From Alistipes sp. (GTDB taxonomy: Bacteria; Bacteroidota; Bacteroidia; Bacteroidales; Rikenellaceae), in contig JAFNUH010000056.1 of assembly GCA_017384185.1 (NCBI GenBank), positions 1 to 12,029 on the forward strand: DNA of 12,029 nt. The letters are read 5' to 3'. This document shows positions 1 through 7,050 of this stretch, piece after piece. The stretch's first letter is position 1. Every line of letters starts with the position of its first letter. The notes beneath the pieces were generated by a model. That model searched no databases, was not told the DNA's origin, and worked only from the letters and a program-made list of their open reading frames with translations. A program made the position numbers and the translations under genes.

Positions 1-251
1 GTTAGAACGATGCAACGGCGCTGCTGGGGCGCAAAGAAGGGCATATTCTCGGCGAGAGTCTCGGCGGAGATAAAGAAGTGAATCGTTGCCTCGGGGCTAT
101 CCTCCATAAACTCGTCCATAGAGTTATATGCCACAATATCCACCTCACGGAACATACCCACAAAGGGGGCAATATCCGTCAGGATAGTTCGCATAGCAAG
201 ACAGCAGAGCGAATTAGGGTGAATGACAGCTATTTTTGGACGGCAATTCAT
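1..251 (-). CDS. LuxR/response-regulator-like transcriptional regulator, N-terminal part (runs off left edge)
   Basis: An open frame of 83 codons reads leftward from an ATG at 249-251 to the window edge without a stop, so the gene is cut by the window. The visible start, MNCRPKIAVIHPNSLCCLAM, followed by a region with NSMDEFMEDS and HFFISAETLAEN and ending in QRRCIVL, resembles the receiver-like N-terminal domain of Bacteroidales regulators that carry a LuxR-type helix-turn-helix at the C-terminus. That is a resemblance from memory. The DNA-binding domain lies outside the window and cannot be checked. The usual acidic phosphorylation pocket of a true receiver domain is not evident in this part, so it may be a pseudo-receiver. 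A TATATTTG promoter element lies only four bases before the ATG, so the transcript could be leaderless. The coding call is fairly secure; the regulator call is moderate. Confidence 0.6.
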   Translation of the reverse strand, partial: MNCRPKIAVIHPNSLCCLAMRTILTDIAPFVGMFREVDIVAYNSMDEFMEDSPEATIHFFISAETLAENMPFFAPQQRRCIVL

Positions 252-255
252 ATTA

Positions 256-263
256 CAAATATA
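256..263 (-). promoter_or_regulatory. Candidate -7 promoter element of the left-edge regulator gene
   Basis: TATATTTG on the minus strand matches the Bacteroidetes -7 consensus TAnnTTTG exactly. It sits only four bases upstream of the ATG at 251, which would put the transcript start at or next to the start codon. A weaker alternative, TATCTTTT, lies at 276-283 and would give a normal short leader. Neither has a clear -33 TTTG. Confidence 0.35.
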
Positions 264-354
264 TGTATTTTATTGAAAAGATAAAACTATAATAAATGAT
301 AGGTCGTAAAATGGCTATTTTATCAAATAAAAAAGCCACCCCGCAGTGAAGTGC

Positions 355-393
355 GAAAAAAATAAAAAAAAGCCGCCAACTGATGTTGGCAGC
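355..393 (-). terminator. Rho-independent terminator of the first Gfo/Idh/MocA gene
   Basis: Read on the minus strand, the arm at 393-385 (GCTGCCAAC) pairs with 380-372 (GTTGGCGGC) around an ATCA loop, giving a nine-pair stem with one imperfect position. A long, nearly pure T run follows (371 down to about 357, interrupted by one A). It lies about 25 bases beyond the stop codon at 419-421. This marks the gene as the last, and probably only, gene of its transcript. Confidence 0.85.
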
Positions 394-418
394 CTCTCTA
401 TTGTTGTTGCAAAAACCT

Positions 419-1891
419 CTACTTAGGCATATCGCACAGCTTCCAGCCATCACGGTAGTTGTGCTTAATCATCTCGCTCACGAACTGCTTAGCGTTGATG
501 GGGTCGGTGTAGGTCTTGTTGAATGTGGGGTGACCATCGTGGATTGAGAAGCCATCCTCAATCATAATCTTCAACGTCTCGTTGTCGCCGATGTTTGTGA
601 ACTGCATATTCTTGCCGTCCCACTCCAAAATCTTGTGCAAGCCCTGCAAGCGAACTGCCAATACACCCATTACGACCATCTCGTTGAAGGGACCTGCCTC
701 CAAGAAGTTCGAAGCCGTAGTCTTGCGTGTAGCCTTATTCTCCTTACAAGCACGAATCCAATCCTTACCGTGTGAGAGCTCGACGTGGAGCGCACGGTTG
801 GGCACCTTAGGTACTCGACCCGATACGAGGTAGGGCTGACGACCATCCTTACCGCATACCAGAATGTCCTTCGTGCCGTAGAAGATTGTTGCACCACCCG
901 CTACGTTCAAATCCTTGCCAGGCTCCAAGCCCTCGGGACGGGGAGGAGTGATACCGCCATCGTACCAGCGCAGAGTAACCTCGGGGAGCTTGATGTTGTG
1001 AATCTTGCCACGCTCGGGGAAGGTGTATGTAACCATCTGAGCCTGAGGTGCGCAGTCGGTCAAAAGAGCTGTCGATGAACCCTGAACCTTAGAGGGATAG
1101 CCAAGGTTAAGTGCCTTAAATGCGGGGTGCAACACGTGGCACGCCATATCGCCCAATGCGCCTGTACCAAAGTCCCACCAACCACGCCAGTTCCAAGGCT
1201 GGTAGATGTTGTTATATGGACGGAACTTAGCCGGACCGAGGAACAAATCCCACTTCAAGGTGTCGGGCACGGCGTGTACCTCTTTGGGTGTCATCAAGCC
1301 CTGTGGCCAGATGGGACGGTCGGTGAATGCCTCGACGTGAGTTACCTCTCCAATCTCGCCATTCCAAATCCAATTACAAACGGTCTCAACGCCCTCAGCC
1401 GATGAGCCTTGGTTACCCATCTGAGTTGCGACGCCAGTCTTCTCCGTGAGCTTTGTCAACAGACGTGACTCATAAACAGAGTGTGTAAGAGGCTTCTCGC
1501 AATATACGTGCTTGCCCAGATTCATTGCCTCCGATGCGATGATGGCGTGTGTATGGTCAGCCGTAGCACACATAATAGCGTCGAACTCGCTGCCAATCTT
1601 GTCGTACATCTCACGCCAGTCGTAGAAGCGCTTAGCCTTGGGGTAGCGCTCGAAGATATGCTTTGAGTATGCCCAGTCGGTGTCGCACAGAGCTACGATA
1701 TTCTCCTGCTCAAGGTCTTTAAGTACGCTTGCACCACGACCTCCGATACCGATACCGGCGATGTTGAGCTTGTCGGATGGAGCCTTATGACCCAATGCCG
1801 CACCCATAACACTATTTGGAACGATTGTCATTGCAGCCGCTCCAGCAGCCGTACTCTTCAGGAAGTCGGCACGTGATAATTTCTTAGACAT
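419..1891 (-). CDS. Exported Gfo/Idh/MocA family NAD(P)-dependent oxidoreductase, paralogue 1
   Basis: A 490-residue protein, probably oxidising or reducing a hydroxyl of a sugar or glycoside with a tightly bound NAD(P). The start has a Tat-like signal: SRADFLK at residues 6-12, then an Ala-rich hydrophobic stretch to about residue 30. The second Arg of the twin-arginine motif is replaced by Ala. The Rossmann nucleotide-binding motif is GIGIGGRG (47-53), followed by CDTD (69-72), ATADHTHA (109-116) and the family's hallmark EKP in YCEKPLTHS (130-138). The C-terminal catalytic domain contains GTGALGDMACHVLHP (241-255), with the Asp/His pair usual in bacterial members, and a YDGGITPPRPEG segment. 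It is collinear with the paralogue at 5405-6883, differing mainly at the last residues. It has its own promoter and terminator. The family call is secure; the substrate is unknown. Association with a DUF1080 protein in the same neighbourhood suggests glycoside C3 oxidation. Confidence 0.93.
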   Translation of the reverse strand: MSKKLSRADFLKSTAAGAAAMTIVPNSVMGAALGHKAPSDKLNIAGIGIGGRGASVLKDLEQENIVALCDTDWAYSKHIFERYPKAKRFYDWREMYDKIGSEFDAIMCATADHTHAIIASEAMNLGKHVYCEKPLTHSVYESRLLTKLTEKTGVATQMGNQGSSAEGVETVCNWIWNGEIGEVTHVEAFTDRPIWPQGLMTPKEVHAVPDTLKWDLFLGPAKFRPYNNIYQPWNWRGWWDFGTGALGDMACHVLHPAFKALNLGYPSKVQGSSTALLTDCAPQAQMVTYTFPERGKIHNIKLPEVTLRWYDGGITPPRPEGLEPGKDLNVAGGATIFYGTKDILVCGKDGRQPYLVSGRVPKVPNRALHVELSHGKDWIRACKENKATRKTTASNFLEAGPFNEMVVMGVLAVRLQGLHKILEWDGKNMQFTNIGDNETLKIMIEDGFSIHDGHPTFNKTYTDPINAKQFVSEMIKHNYRDGWKLCDMPK

Positions 1892-1932
1892 AGTATAAAG
1901 TTTTAGGTTTTACTTGTAAATTCCAATTAACA

Positions 1933-1940
1933 CAAAGATA
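1933..1940 (-). promoter_or_regulatory. -7 promoter element for the first Gfo/Idh/MocA gene
   Basis: TATCTTTG on the minus strand is an exact TAnnTTTG match, 41 bases upstream of the ATG at 1891, implying an AT-rich leader of about 35 bases. Upstream lies a T-rich run but no clean TTTG at the expected -33 distance, so the second half of the promoter is weak or degenerate. Confidence 0.6.
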
Positions 1941-1970
1941 GTAATTTTTTTCTAAAAACTCGCACTCGAA

Positions 1971-1990
1971 AACTATCAATAATAATAGTT
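1971..1990. promoter_or_regulatory. Inverted repeat between divergent promoters, possible operator
   Basis: AACTAT at 1971-1976 is mirrored by ATAGTT at 1985-1990 with an eight-base AT-rich spacer. The right arm overlaps the -33 region of the TonB receptor promoter, and the left arm lies about 31 bases upstream of the -7 element of the oxidoreductase gene. A bound regulator could therefore touch both promoters. The arms are only six bases in AT-rich DNA, so chance is a real alternative. Confidence 0.25.
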
Positions 1991-2019
1991 GATGTGCGTG
2001 GCAATATGTTTTACCTTTG
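1988..2019 (+). promoter_or_regulatory. Bacteroidetes-type promoter of the TonB-dependent receptor
   Basis: TACCTTTG at 2012-2019 matches the -7 consensus TAnnTTTG, with GTTG at 1988-1991 twenty bases upstream as the -33 element. The transcript would start around 2024-2026, giving a leader of about 25 bases to the ATG at 2052. This promoter lies downstream of the earlier in-frame ATG at 1989 and so decides the start of the receptor gene. Confidence 0.7.
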
Positions 2020-2051
2020 TCGAGTTAATTTTGAAAACTCAAACTTTTACG

Positions 2052-4373
2052 ATGAAAAGATTATTTATACTCTTTCTTGCTCTTGTGAGCGCCGTAGAGA
2101 TTTTTGCCGTTGAGCCCGAGAAGGCTGATACAACGCTCTACGAGCAGATTGTCGCTTTGGATCAGGTGGGTGTTAGCGTGCGTATGCCTAAGCAGCATTA
2201 CGCCCTTAAACAGCAGCCTATTTCGTCAAGCGTCATAGGTGGTGATTTGATTCGCAACGAACGTATCCTGTCGATAAAGGAGCTTTCAGCCATTATGCCT
2301 AACTTCTACCAACCTGATTATGGCTCTAAGATGACCTCTTCGATTTACGTTCGTGGCTTTGGCGCACGCATTGACCAGCCTATCATTGGTCTTACGGTCG
2401 ATGGCGTGCCATACTTGAATAAGAATAACTACGACTTCGATATGTTGGACGTGGCTCGCATCGAGTTGTTGCGAGGTCCTCAGAGTACGCTCTATGGTCG
2501 TAACACGATGGGTGGTCAGATGAACATCTACACGCTCTCGCCGATGAACTATCAGGGTGTGCGTGCTTTGGTGGAGTATAGCTCGGGAAATACGTTGCGT
2601 GCCAAGGCGTCGTACTATGGTCGTAGCAAGGGTGGTAAGTTTGGCATCTCTGTGGGTGGCTACTATAACCGTACCGATGGCTTCTTCGACAACGCATTTG
2701 ACGGTAGTGATGTCGATTGGGGCGAGAGTAGTGGCGGTCGTCTGCGATTGGTTGGCGATTTGGGTCGTGGCTGGGAGATTGACAACACCGCTTCGTTTGG
2801 CTACAACAACGAGGGTGGTTATGCCTATGCGCTCTACAATGCCGAGAATGATACGGTAGGCGATGTGAACTACAACGATTTCAGCGGATATATGCGTTAT
2901 TCGTTCAGCGATGGACTTGTCCTCTCGCACACTAACGATAAGATTAAGTTCACTGCCACAACAAGTTATCAGTTTATGCACGACCGTATGCGTATGGATA
3001 ACGACCTTACGCCATTGTCATATTTCACACTCGAGCAGGAGCAGCACGAGCACGCCATCACAGAGGATATTGTGCTTCGCTCGAACGATTTGTCTCGCCG
3101 CTGGCAGTGGATTGTGGGTGCGTATGGATTCTATAAGAAGATTGATATGAGCGCCCCCGTAACAATCTTGCCGGATGGTATCGATAACCTTATTTTGGGC
3201 AATATGCCTGCGATGATTAAGAATCTGCTGGAGTTCGACCGTGACGAGTTTGTTATCGCAAGTAACTTCGACCTTCCGACCTATGGTCTTGCTCTCTATC
3301 ACGAATCATCGGTTAAGGCGGGCGAGCGTTGGCGCTTTACAGCGGGTCTGCGCTTGGATTATGAGGCCTCGAAGATGAATTACGATAACTACTCGGCTAT
3401 CGGCTACAAGATGGGTGCAATGCGTCCCGGTATGCCGCCTATGATTCCCGACTTCCGCTTGGTTGAGGTGCCATTCAAGGGCGAGGAGAAGATGGATTTT
3501 CTGGAGTTGTTGCCTAAGTTTGCCGTGAACTATACAACGGGTGCTGGTGACCTCTATGCGACTGTAACACGTGGTTATAAGGCGGGAGGATTCAACACGC
3601 AGATATTCTCAGATATTTTGCAGAATAAGGTGAAGTCGTCGTTGATGAACGATGCTATGTCGGCTATGGGTCGCCCCTCGTCAGGCGAGGAGTCGTCGCC
3701 CTACGATGCTGCGTCGGTTACTACCTATGACCCCGAGTATAGCTGGAATTACGAGGTTGGTGGTCACTTGAAGTTTGCCGAGGGACGTGTGAATCTGGAC
3801 TTTGCTGCCTTCTGGATTGAGTGCCGTGACCAGCAGCTCACTGTCTTCCCTGAGGGAACTACAACAGGTCGTATGATGTCTAATGCGGGTCATTCACGTA
3901 GCCGTGGTGTTGAGTTATCGGCATCGTGGGATGTATTTAAGCTCACGAATATGAGCCACTTGCGCTTGATGGCAAACTATGGTTACACAAATGCGAAGTT
4001 TATGGAGTTTAACGATGGTATCAACGATTACTCTGGTAATCATCTTCCTTATGCTCCTCAGCATACAGCATCGTTGGGTGCATCTTATAGCCATTGGATT
4101 GGTGGTCGTCTGCTTGACGAGATTGCCGTGAATGCCTCTTGGCAGGGTGCAGGTAAGATTTATTGGAATGAGGAGAATACACTCTCTCAGGACTTTTATT
4201 CTCAGTTGAATGCATCGGTAGAGCTTCGCAAGGGCGACTTCTCGCTATCGTTGTGGGGACGTAACCTAACAAATACCGACTTCTACACATTCTACTTTAA
4301 GTCGATGAATAACAACTTCTACAACCACGGCAAGCCTTGCCGCATTGGTGTTACGCTTTCGTTTGCAATGTAA
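2052..4373 (+). CDS. TonB-dependent outer-membrane receptor
   Basis: A 773-residue outer-membrane beta-barrel receptor that imports a ligand across the outer membrane using TonB energy. The signal peptide is MKRLFILFLALVSAVEIFA (1-19). The plug domain spans about 50-165 and includes SIYVRGFGARIDQPIIG (97-113) and RIELLRGPQSTLYGRNTMGG (136-155), both hallmark plug segments. Barrel signatures follow, such as TRGYKAGGFN in the middle and SLWGRNLTNTDF near the end, and the chain closes on a beta strand ending FAM. The start is set at 2052 because an upstream in-frame ATG (1989) precedes the promoter and would bury the signal peptide. It lacks the N-terminal carboxypeptidase-like domain and length of SusC proteins, and no susD follows. 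One predicted outer loop is methionine-rich. The ligand is unknown: iron chelate, cofactor or glycoside are all possible. Divergence from an exported oxidoreductase makes a related substrate plausible but unproven. Confidence 0.92.
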   Translation: MKRLFILFLALVSAVEIFAVEPEKADTTLYEQIVALDQVGVSVRMPKQHYALKQQPISSSVIGGDLIRNERILSIKELSAIMPNFYQPDYGSKMTSSIYVRGFGARIDQPIIGLTVDGVPYLNKNNYDFDMLDVARIELLRGPQSTLYGRNTMGGQMNIYTLSPMNYQGVRALVEYSSGNTLRAKASYYGRSKGGKFGISVGGYYNRTDGFFDNAFDGSDVDWGESSGGRLRLVGDLGRGWEIDNTASFGYNNEGGYAYALYNAENDTVGDVNYNDFSGYMRYSFSDGLVLSHTNDKIKFTATTSYQFMHDRMRMDNDLTPLSYFTLEQEQHEHAITEDIVLRSNDLSRRWQWIVGAYGFYKKIDMSAPVTILPDGIDNLILGNMPAMIKNLLEFDRDEFVIASNFDLPTYGLALYHESSVKAGERWRFTAGLRLDYEASKMNYDNYSAIGYKMGAMRPGMPPMIPDFRLVEVPFKGEEKMDFLELLPKFAVNYTTGAGDLYATVTRGYKAGGFNTQIFSDILQNKVKSSLMNDAMSAMGRPSSGEESSPYDAASVTTYDPEYSWNYEVGGHLKFAEGRVNLDFAAFWIECRDQQLTVFPEGTTTGRMMSNAGHSRSRGVELSASWDVFKLTNMSHLRLMANYGYTNAKFMEFNDGINDYSGNHLPYAPQHTASLGASYSHWIGGRLLDEIAVNASWQGAGKIYWNEENTLSQDFYSQLNASVELRKGDFSLSLWGRNLTNTDFYTFYFKSMNNNFYNHGKPCRIGVTLSFAM

Positions 4374-4401
4374 TAGTACTAAATATTAGGTTTTGTTTAC
4401 G

Positions 4402-4428
4402 GTCTGTCCTTCGGGACAGACTTTTTTT
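4402..4428 (+). terminator. Rho-independent terminator of the TonB receptor gene
   Basis: GTCTGTCC (4402-4409) and GGACAGAC (4414-4421) form a perfect eight-pair stem capped by a stable TTCG tetraloop, followed by seven T residues (4422-4428). It begins 28 bases after the stop codon. Confidence 0.95.
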
Positions 4429-4431
4429 GTA

Positions 4432-4512
4432 TTATAAGAGTTATAAGAGTTATAAGAGTTATAAGAGTTATATAATACCTATAATACTTATAGCACCTAT
4501 AACACCTATCTC
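4432..4512. repeat. 9-bp tandem repeat tract, perfect then degenerate
   Basis: Four perfect copies of TTATAAGAG occupy 4432-4467. The nine-base period then continues in decayed form: TTATATAAT, ACCTATAAT, ACTTATAGC, ACCTATAAC and ACCTATCTC up to 4512. The tract lies between two converging terminators, so it is probably outside both mature transcripts. The nine-base unit happens to be open in one plus frame, reading Tyr-Lys-Ser repeats, but nothing suggests translation. Confidence 0.9.
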
Positions 4513-4543
4513 AACATTACCTCCCAACACTTATCCAACAACC

Positions 4544-4576
4544 AAAAAAATAAGGGCCACCCTTGCGGGCAGCCCT
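4544..4576 (-). terminator. Rho-independent terminator of the DUF1080 gene / end of the tat-oxidoreductase run
   Basis: On the minus strand AGGGC-TG-CCC pairs with GGG-TG-GCCCT around a GCAA loop (4576 down to 4553), then TTATTTTTTT. The two TG steps form G-U wobble pairs only in the minus-strand RNA; on the plus strand they would be C-A mismatches. That asymmetry supports the direction. It lies 22 bases past the stop codon at 4599. Confidence 0.85.
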
Positions 4577-4598
4577 ATCGTTTTAGGTAAAATTCTGA

Positions 4599-5375
4599 TT
4601 ACTCGAGAACCTTAACCTTGATGTTGCGGAACCAAACATCGTCACCGTGATCCTGGAAGCCGATGTAACCCTCGTGGTTCTCACCACCTACGTTAGTAAG
4701 GAGCTCGTAAGCTACGGGCCACTTCTCCTTGCTGAACTTAGAGTTGTCGATCATCTCTCTCCACTGGTCAGTCCACAAGTGGTACTCTACAACGGGCTCA
4801 TCGTTCTGGTAGTGAACAACTGTACCCTTGTAGCACAAGATCTTAACCTTGTTCCACTCGCCTGCGGGCTTAGAGTTCTGGGGCTTAGCAGGAATCATAT
4901 CATACAATGAAGATGACATACGGTTACCGTCCTTACCCAACTTAGCATCGGGGTGATTCTCGTTATCCAATACCTGGCACTCAGGTGCAGATACGTAGAT
5001 AGGCTCGTAGCCACCCTTATCATTCTTAACCTCCTGAGCCAAGAAGAAGATACCAGAGTTACCACCCTTAGAGATCTTCCACTCCAACTCCAACTCGAAG
5101 TTCTTGAACTTCTGAGCAGCGAAGATAATATCGCCACCCTCGCCAGTCTGAGCCTCGCCACCGCCTGAGCCGTTAAACTTCAAGCAACCATCCTCGATAG
5201 TCCAACGTGCGGGAACGTGATCCTTACCGTAACCTCTCCAACCGTCAAGGCTTGAACCATCGAACAATACGATAGTGTTAGCGTCATCAGCAGGAGCCTC
5301 TGCCTTCTTGGCACCGTTACCGCCGCAAGATGCGAGCATAGATACCATAGCAGCCATCATTAATACTTTTTTCAT
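4599..5375 (-). CDS. DUF1080 (3-keto-disaccharide hydrolase family) lipoprotein
   Basis: A 258-residue lipoprotein with a jelly-roll, lectin-like fold. The signal peptide has a lipobox LASC with the acylated Cys at residue 17, followed by an Ala/Gly/Lys linker. The DUF1080 domain (PF06439, now called 3-keto-disaccharide hydrolase) starts at VLFDGSSLDGW (36-46) and continues through LELEWKISKGGNSGIFF (95-111), PECQVLDNENHPD (131-143), AGEWNKVKI (171-179) and HEGYIGFQDHGDDVWFRNI (234-252). Members have been tied to cleavage of oxidised (3-keto) glycosides by hydrolysis or beta-elimination, and to beta-glucan binding. It starts 29 bases after the second Gfo/Idh/MocA gene, so the dehydrogenase and the presumed keto-glycoside-cleaving enzyme are co-transcribed. 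This is the natural pairing for that pathway. The family is secure; the exact chemistry is inferred. Confidence 0.92.
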   Translation of the reverse strand: MKKVLMMAAMVSMLASCGGNGAKKAEAPADDANTIVLFDGSSLDGWRGYGKDHVPARWTIEDGCLKFNGSGGGEAQTGEGGDIIFAAQKFKNFELELEWKISKGGNSGIFFLAQEVKNDKGGYEPIYVSAPECQVLDNENHPDAKLGKDGNRMSSSLYDMIPAKPQNSKPAGEWNKVKILCYKGTVVHYQNDEPVVEYHLWTDQWREMIDNSKFSKEKWPVAYELLTNVGGENHEGYIGFQDHGDDVWFRNIKVKVLE

Positions 5376-5404
5376 TTCTAATAATCGTTTTTAATTGTTG
5401 TCAA

Positions 5405-6883
5405 TTATTTAGGCATGTTGGGCAACAAACCACCCCAACCCTCACGATAGTTGTGCTTAATCATCTCGCTAACGAACTGCTTAGCGTTGATAGGATCGGT
5501 GTAAGTCTTGTTGAATGTGGGGTGACCATCGTGGATTGAGAAGCCGTCCTCAATCATAATCTTGATAGTCTCGTCGTCCTTGATGTTAGTGAACTCCATA
5601 TTAGCACCGTCCCACTCGAGAACCTTGTTCAAGCCCTGGAGACGTACACCCAATACACCCATTACTACCATCTCGTTGAAAGGACCTGCCTCTGAGAAGT
5701 CAGAGTTAGTCTTTACACGATTTGCCTTATCCTCCTTACAAGCACGAACGAAGTCCTTACCGTGTGAGAGCTCGACGTGGCGGGCACGCTTGGGAGCCTG
5801 GGGAACACGACCTGATACCAAGTAGGGGTTAACACCGTAGCAACCGCATACGAGGATGTCCTTAGTACCATAGAAGATAGCACCACCACCCTGCATGTTG
5901 AGGTTCTTACCGGGCTCCAATCCCTCGGGACGAGGAGGAGTCAAACCACCATCATACCAAGTTACAGTTACCTCGGGCAACTTAACCTTATCCTTCTTAC
6001 CACGCTCGGGGAATACCAATGTTACCATCTGAGCCTGAGGTGCGCAGTCGGTCAAGAGTGCTGTTGAAGAACCCTGAACCTTAGTGGGGTAACCCAACTG
6101 GAGAGCCTTAAATACGGGGTGCAAGATGTGGCAAGCCATATCACCCAAAGCACCTGTACCGAAGTCCCACCAACCACGCCAGTTCCAAGGCTGGTATACG
6201 TTGTTGTAAGGACGATACTTAGCCGGACCGAGGAACAAATCCCAGTTCAAAGTCTCGGGAATAGTGTGTACCTCCTTGGGAACCATCAAGCCCTGGGGCC
6301 AGATAGGACGGTCAGTGAAAGCGTCAACACGTGTTACCTCACCGATCTCACCGTTCCAAATCCAGTTACATACCTGCTCTACACCCTCACCAGATGAACC
6401 CTGGTTACCCATCTGTGTAGCAACGCCGTTCTTAGCTGCGAGCTTAGTCAAAAGACGTGACTCGTAAACAGAGTGAGTAAGGGGCTTCTCGCAATATACG
6501 TGCTTGCCCATCTCCATAGCGTTAGCTGCTACCAATGCGTGGGTGTGGTCGGGAGTTGCACACATAACGGCATCAATCTGGTTGCCGATCTTGTCGTACA
6601 TCTCACGCCAGTCCCAGAAACGCTGAGCCTTGTTGTAACGGTTGAACGTACCCTTGGCATAGTTCCAATCGGTATCGCACAATGCAACGATGTTCTCCTC
6701 CTTCAAGTCGTTGAGGACGCTTGCACCACGTCCACCAACACCAACACCTGCGATGTTCAATTTGTCAGATGGAGCCTTGTGTCCGAAAGCTGCACCCATA
6801 ACGTTGTTGGGGACAACTGTCATTGCTGCCAGACCTGCACCAGAGGTCTTCAAAAAGTCAGCTCTTGAGATTTTCTTTGACAT
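5405..6883 (-). CDS. Exported Gfo/Idh/MocA family NAD(P)-dependent oxidoreductase, paralogue 2
   Basis: A 492-residue close paralogue of the protein at 419-1891, collinear with no visible large indels until the last few residues (WGGLLPNMPK here). It shows a Tat-like signal SRADFLK (6-12) with Ala in place of the second Arg, GVGVGGRG (47-53) for NAD(P), CDTD (69-72), ATPDHTHA (109-116), YCEKPLTHS (130-138) and GTGALGDMACHILHP (241-255). The gene is followed after 29 bases by the DUF1080 lipoprotein. It is preceded by the TIM-barrel gene across a 195-base gap in which neither a terminator nor a clear TAnnTTTG promoter was found on the minus strand. Its codon choices look more strongly biased towards a few codons (GGT, AAG, AAC, TAC) than those of the first paralogue, which may mean higher expression. 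The likely role is oxidation of a glycoside hydroxyl outside the cytoplasm, feeding the DUF1080 enzyme. Family secure, substrate unknown. Confidence 0.93.
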   Translation of the reverse strand: MSKKISRADFLKTSGAGLAAMTVVPNNVMGAAFGHKAPSDKLNIAGVGVGGRGASVLNDLKEENIVALCDTDWNYAKGTFNRYNKAQRFWDWREMYDKIGNQIDAVMCATPDHTHALVAANAMEMGKHVYCEKPLTHSVYESRLLTKLAAKNGVATQMGNQGSSGEGVEQVCNWIWNGEIGEVTRVDAFTDRPIWPQGLMVPKEVHTIPETLNWDLFLGPAKYRPYNNVYQPWNWRGWWDFGTGALGDMACHILHPVFKALQLGYPTKVQGSSTALLTDCAPQAQMVTLVFPERGKKDKVKLPEVTVTWYDGGLTPPRPEGLEPGKNLNMQGGGAIFYGTKDILVCGCYGVNPYLVSGRVPQAPKRARHVELSHGKDFVRACKEDKANRVKTNSDFSEAGPFNEMVVMGVLGVRLQGLNKVLEWDGANMEFTNIKDDETIKIMIEDGFSIHDGHPTFNKTYTDPINAKQFVSEMIKHNYREGWGGLLPNMPK

Positions 6884-7001
6884 TGTTGTTAATTTTTTTA
6901 GGTTAATAAAGTGTTTCTATAATTTAAGCTTTTTGCTCTTATTATTTTCTTTTCTCTTTTTGTCGGTTTTCGGCGTGCGTACAATCACAGTCTGCACCTC
7001 T

Positions 7002-7050
7002 CAGCTTGTGTCCCAGCTTGTGTCCCAGCTTGCGCTCCTGCTTGTCGCTC
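7002..7050. repeat. 12-bp tandem repeat in the gap before the second oxidoreductase gene
   Basis: CAGCTTGTGTCC occurs perfectly at 7002-7013 and 7014-7025. A diverged copy follows, CAGCTTGCGCTCC (7026-7038), and then TGCTTGTCGCTC (7039-7050). The tract lies between the stop of the TIM-barrel gene (7079) and the start of the oxidoreductase gene (6883). It would be transcribed if the two are in one unit. Confidence 0.8.

Noticed and set aside
78..284. 68-residue plus-strand frame at the left edge
   Set aside because: It covers the opposite strand of the regulator fragment, whose start and family-like sequence are better supported, and it extends into the AT-rich promoter.
331..354. Second small hairpin (CGCA/TGCG) just beyond the first terminator
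   Set aside because: Only four base pairs with a six-base loop; too weak to call a terminator.
1989..2051. In-frame upstream ATG that would extend the TonB receptor by 21 residues
   Set aside because: The promoter -7 element (2012-2019) lies inside this extension, and the extension would bury the signal peptide that starts naturally at 2052.
2286..2981. 231-residue minus-strand frame inside the TonB receptor gene
   Set aside because: A shadow of a strongly supported coding region. Its Thr/Ile/Val-rich composition follows from the receptor codons read in reverse, and there is no recognisable domain.
2052..4373. SusC of a polysaccharide utilisation locus
   Set aside because: Too short for SusC, lacks the N-terminal carboxypeptidase-like domain, and no susD gene follows.
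4432..4512. CRISPR array
   Set aside because: The units are nine bases with no spacers and no cas genes nearby; this is a plain tandem repeat.
4337..4615. Plus-strand open frame with Tyr-Lys-Ser repeats
   Set aside because: It overlaps the end of the receptor gene, its terminator and the 9-bp repeat. The repeats in the protein are just the DNA repeat read through.
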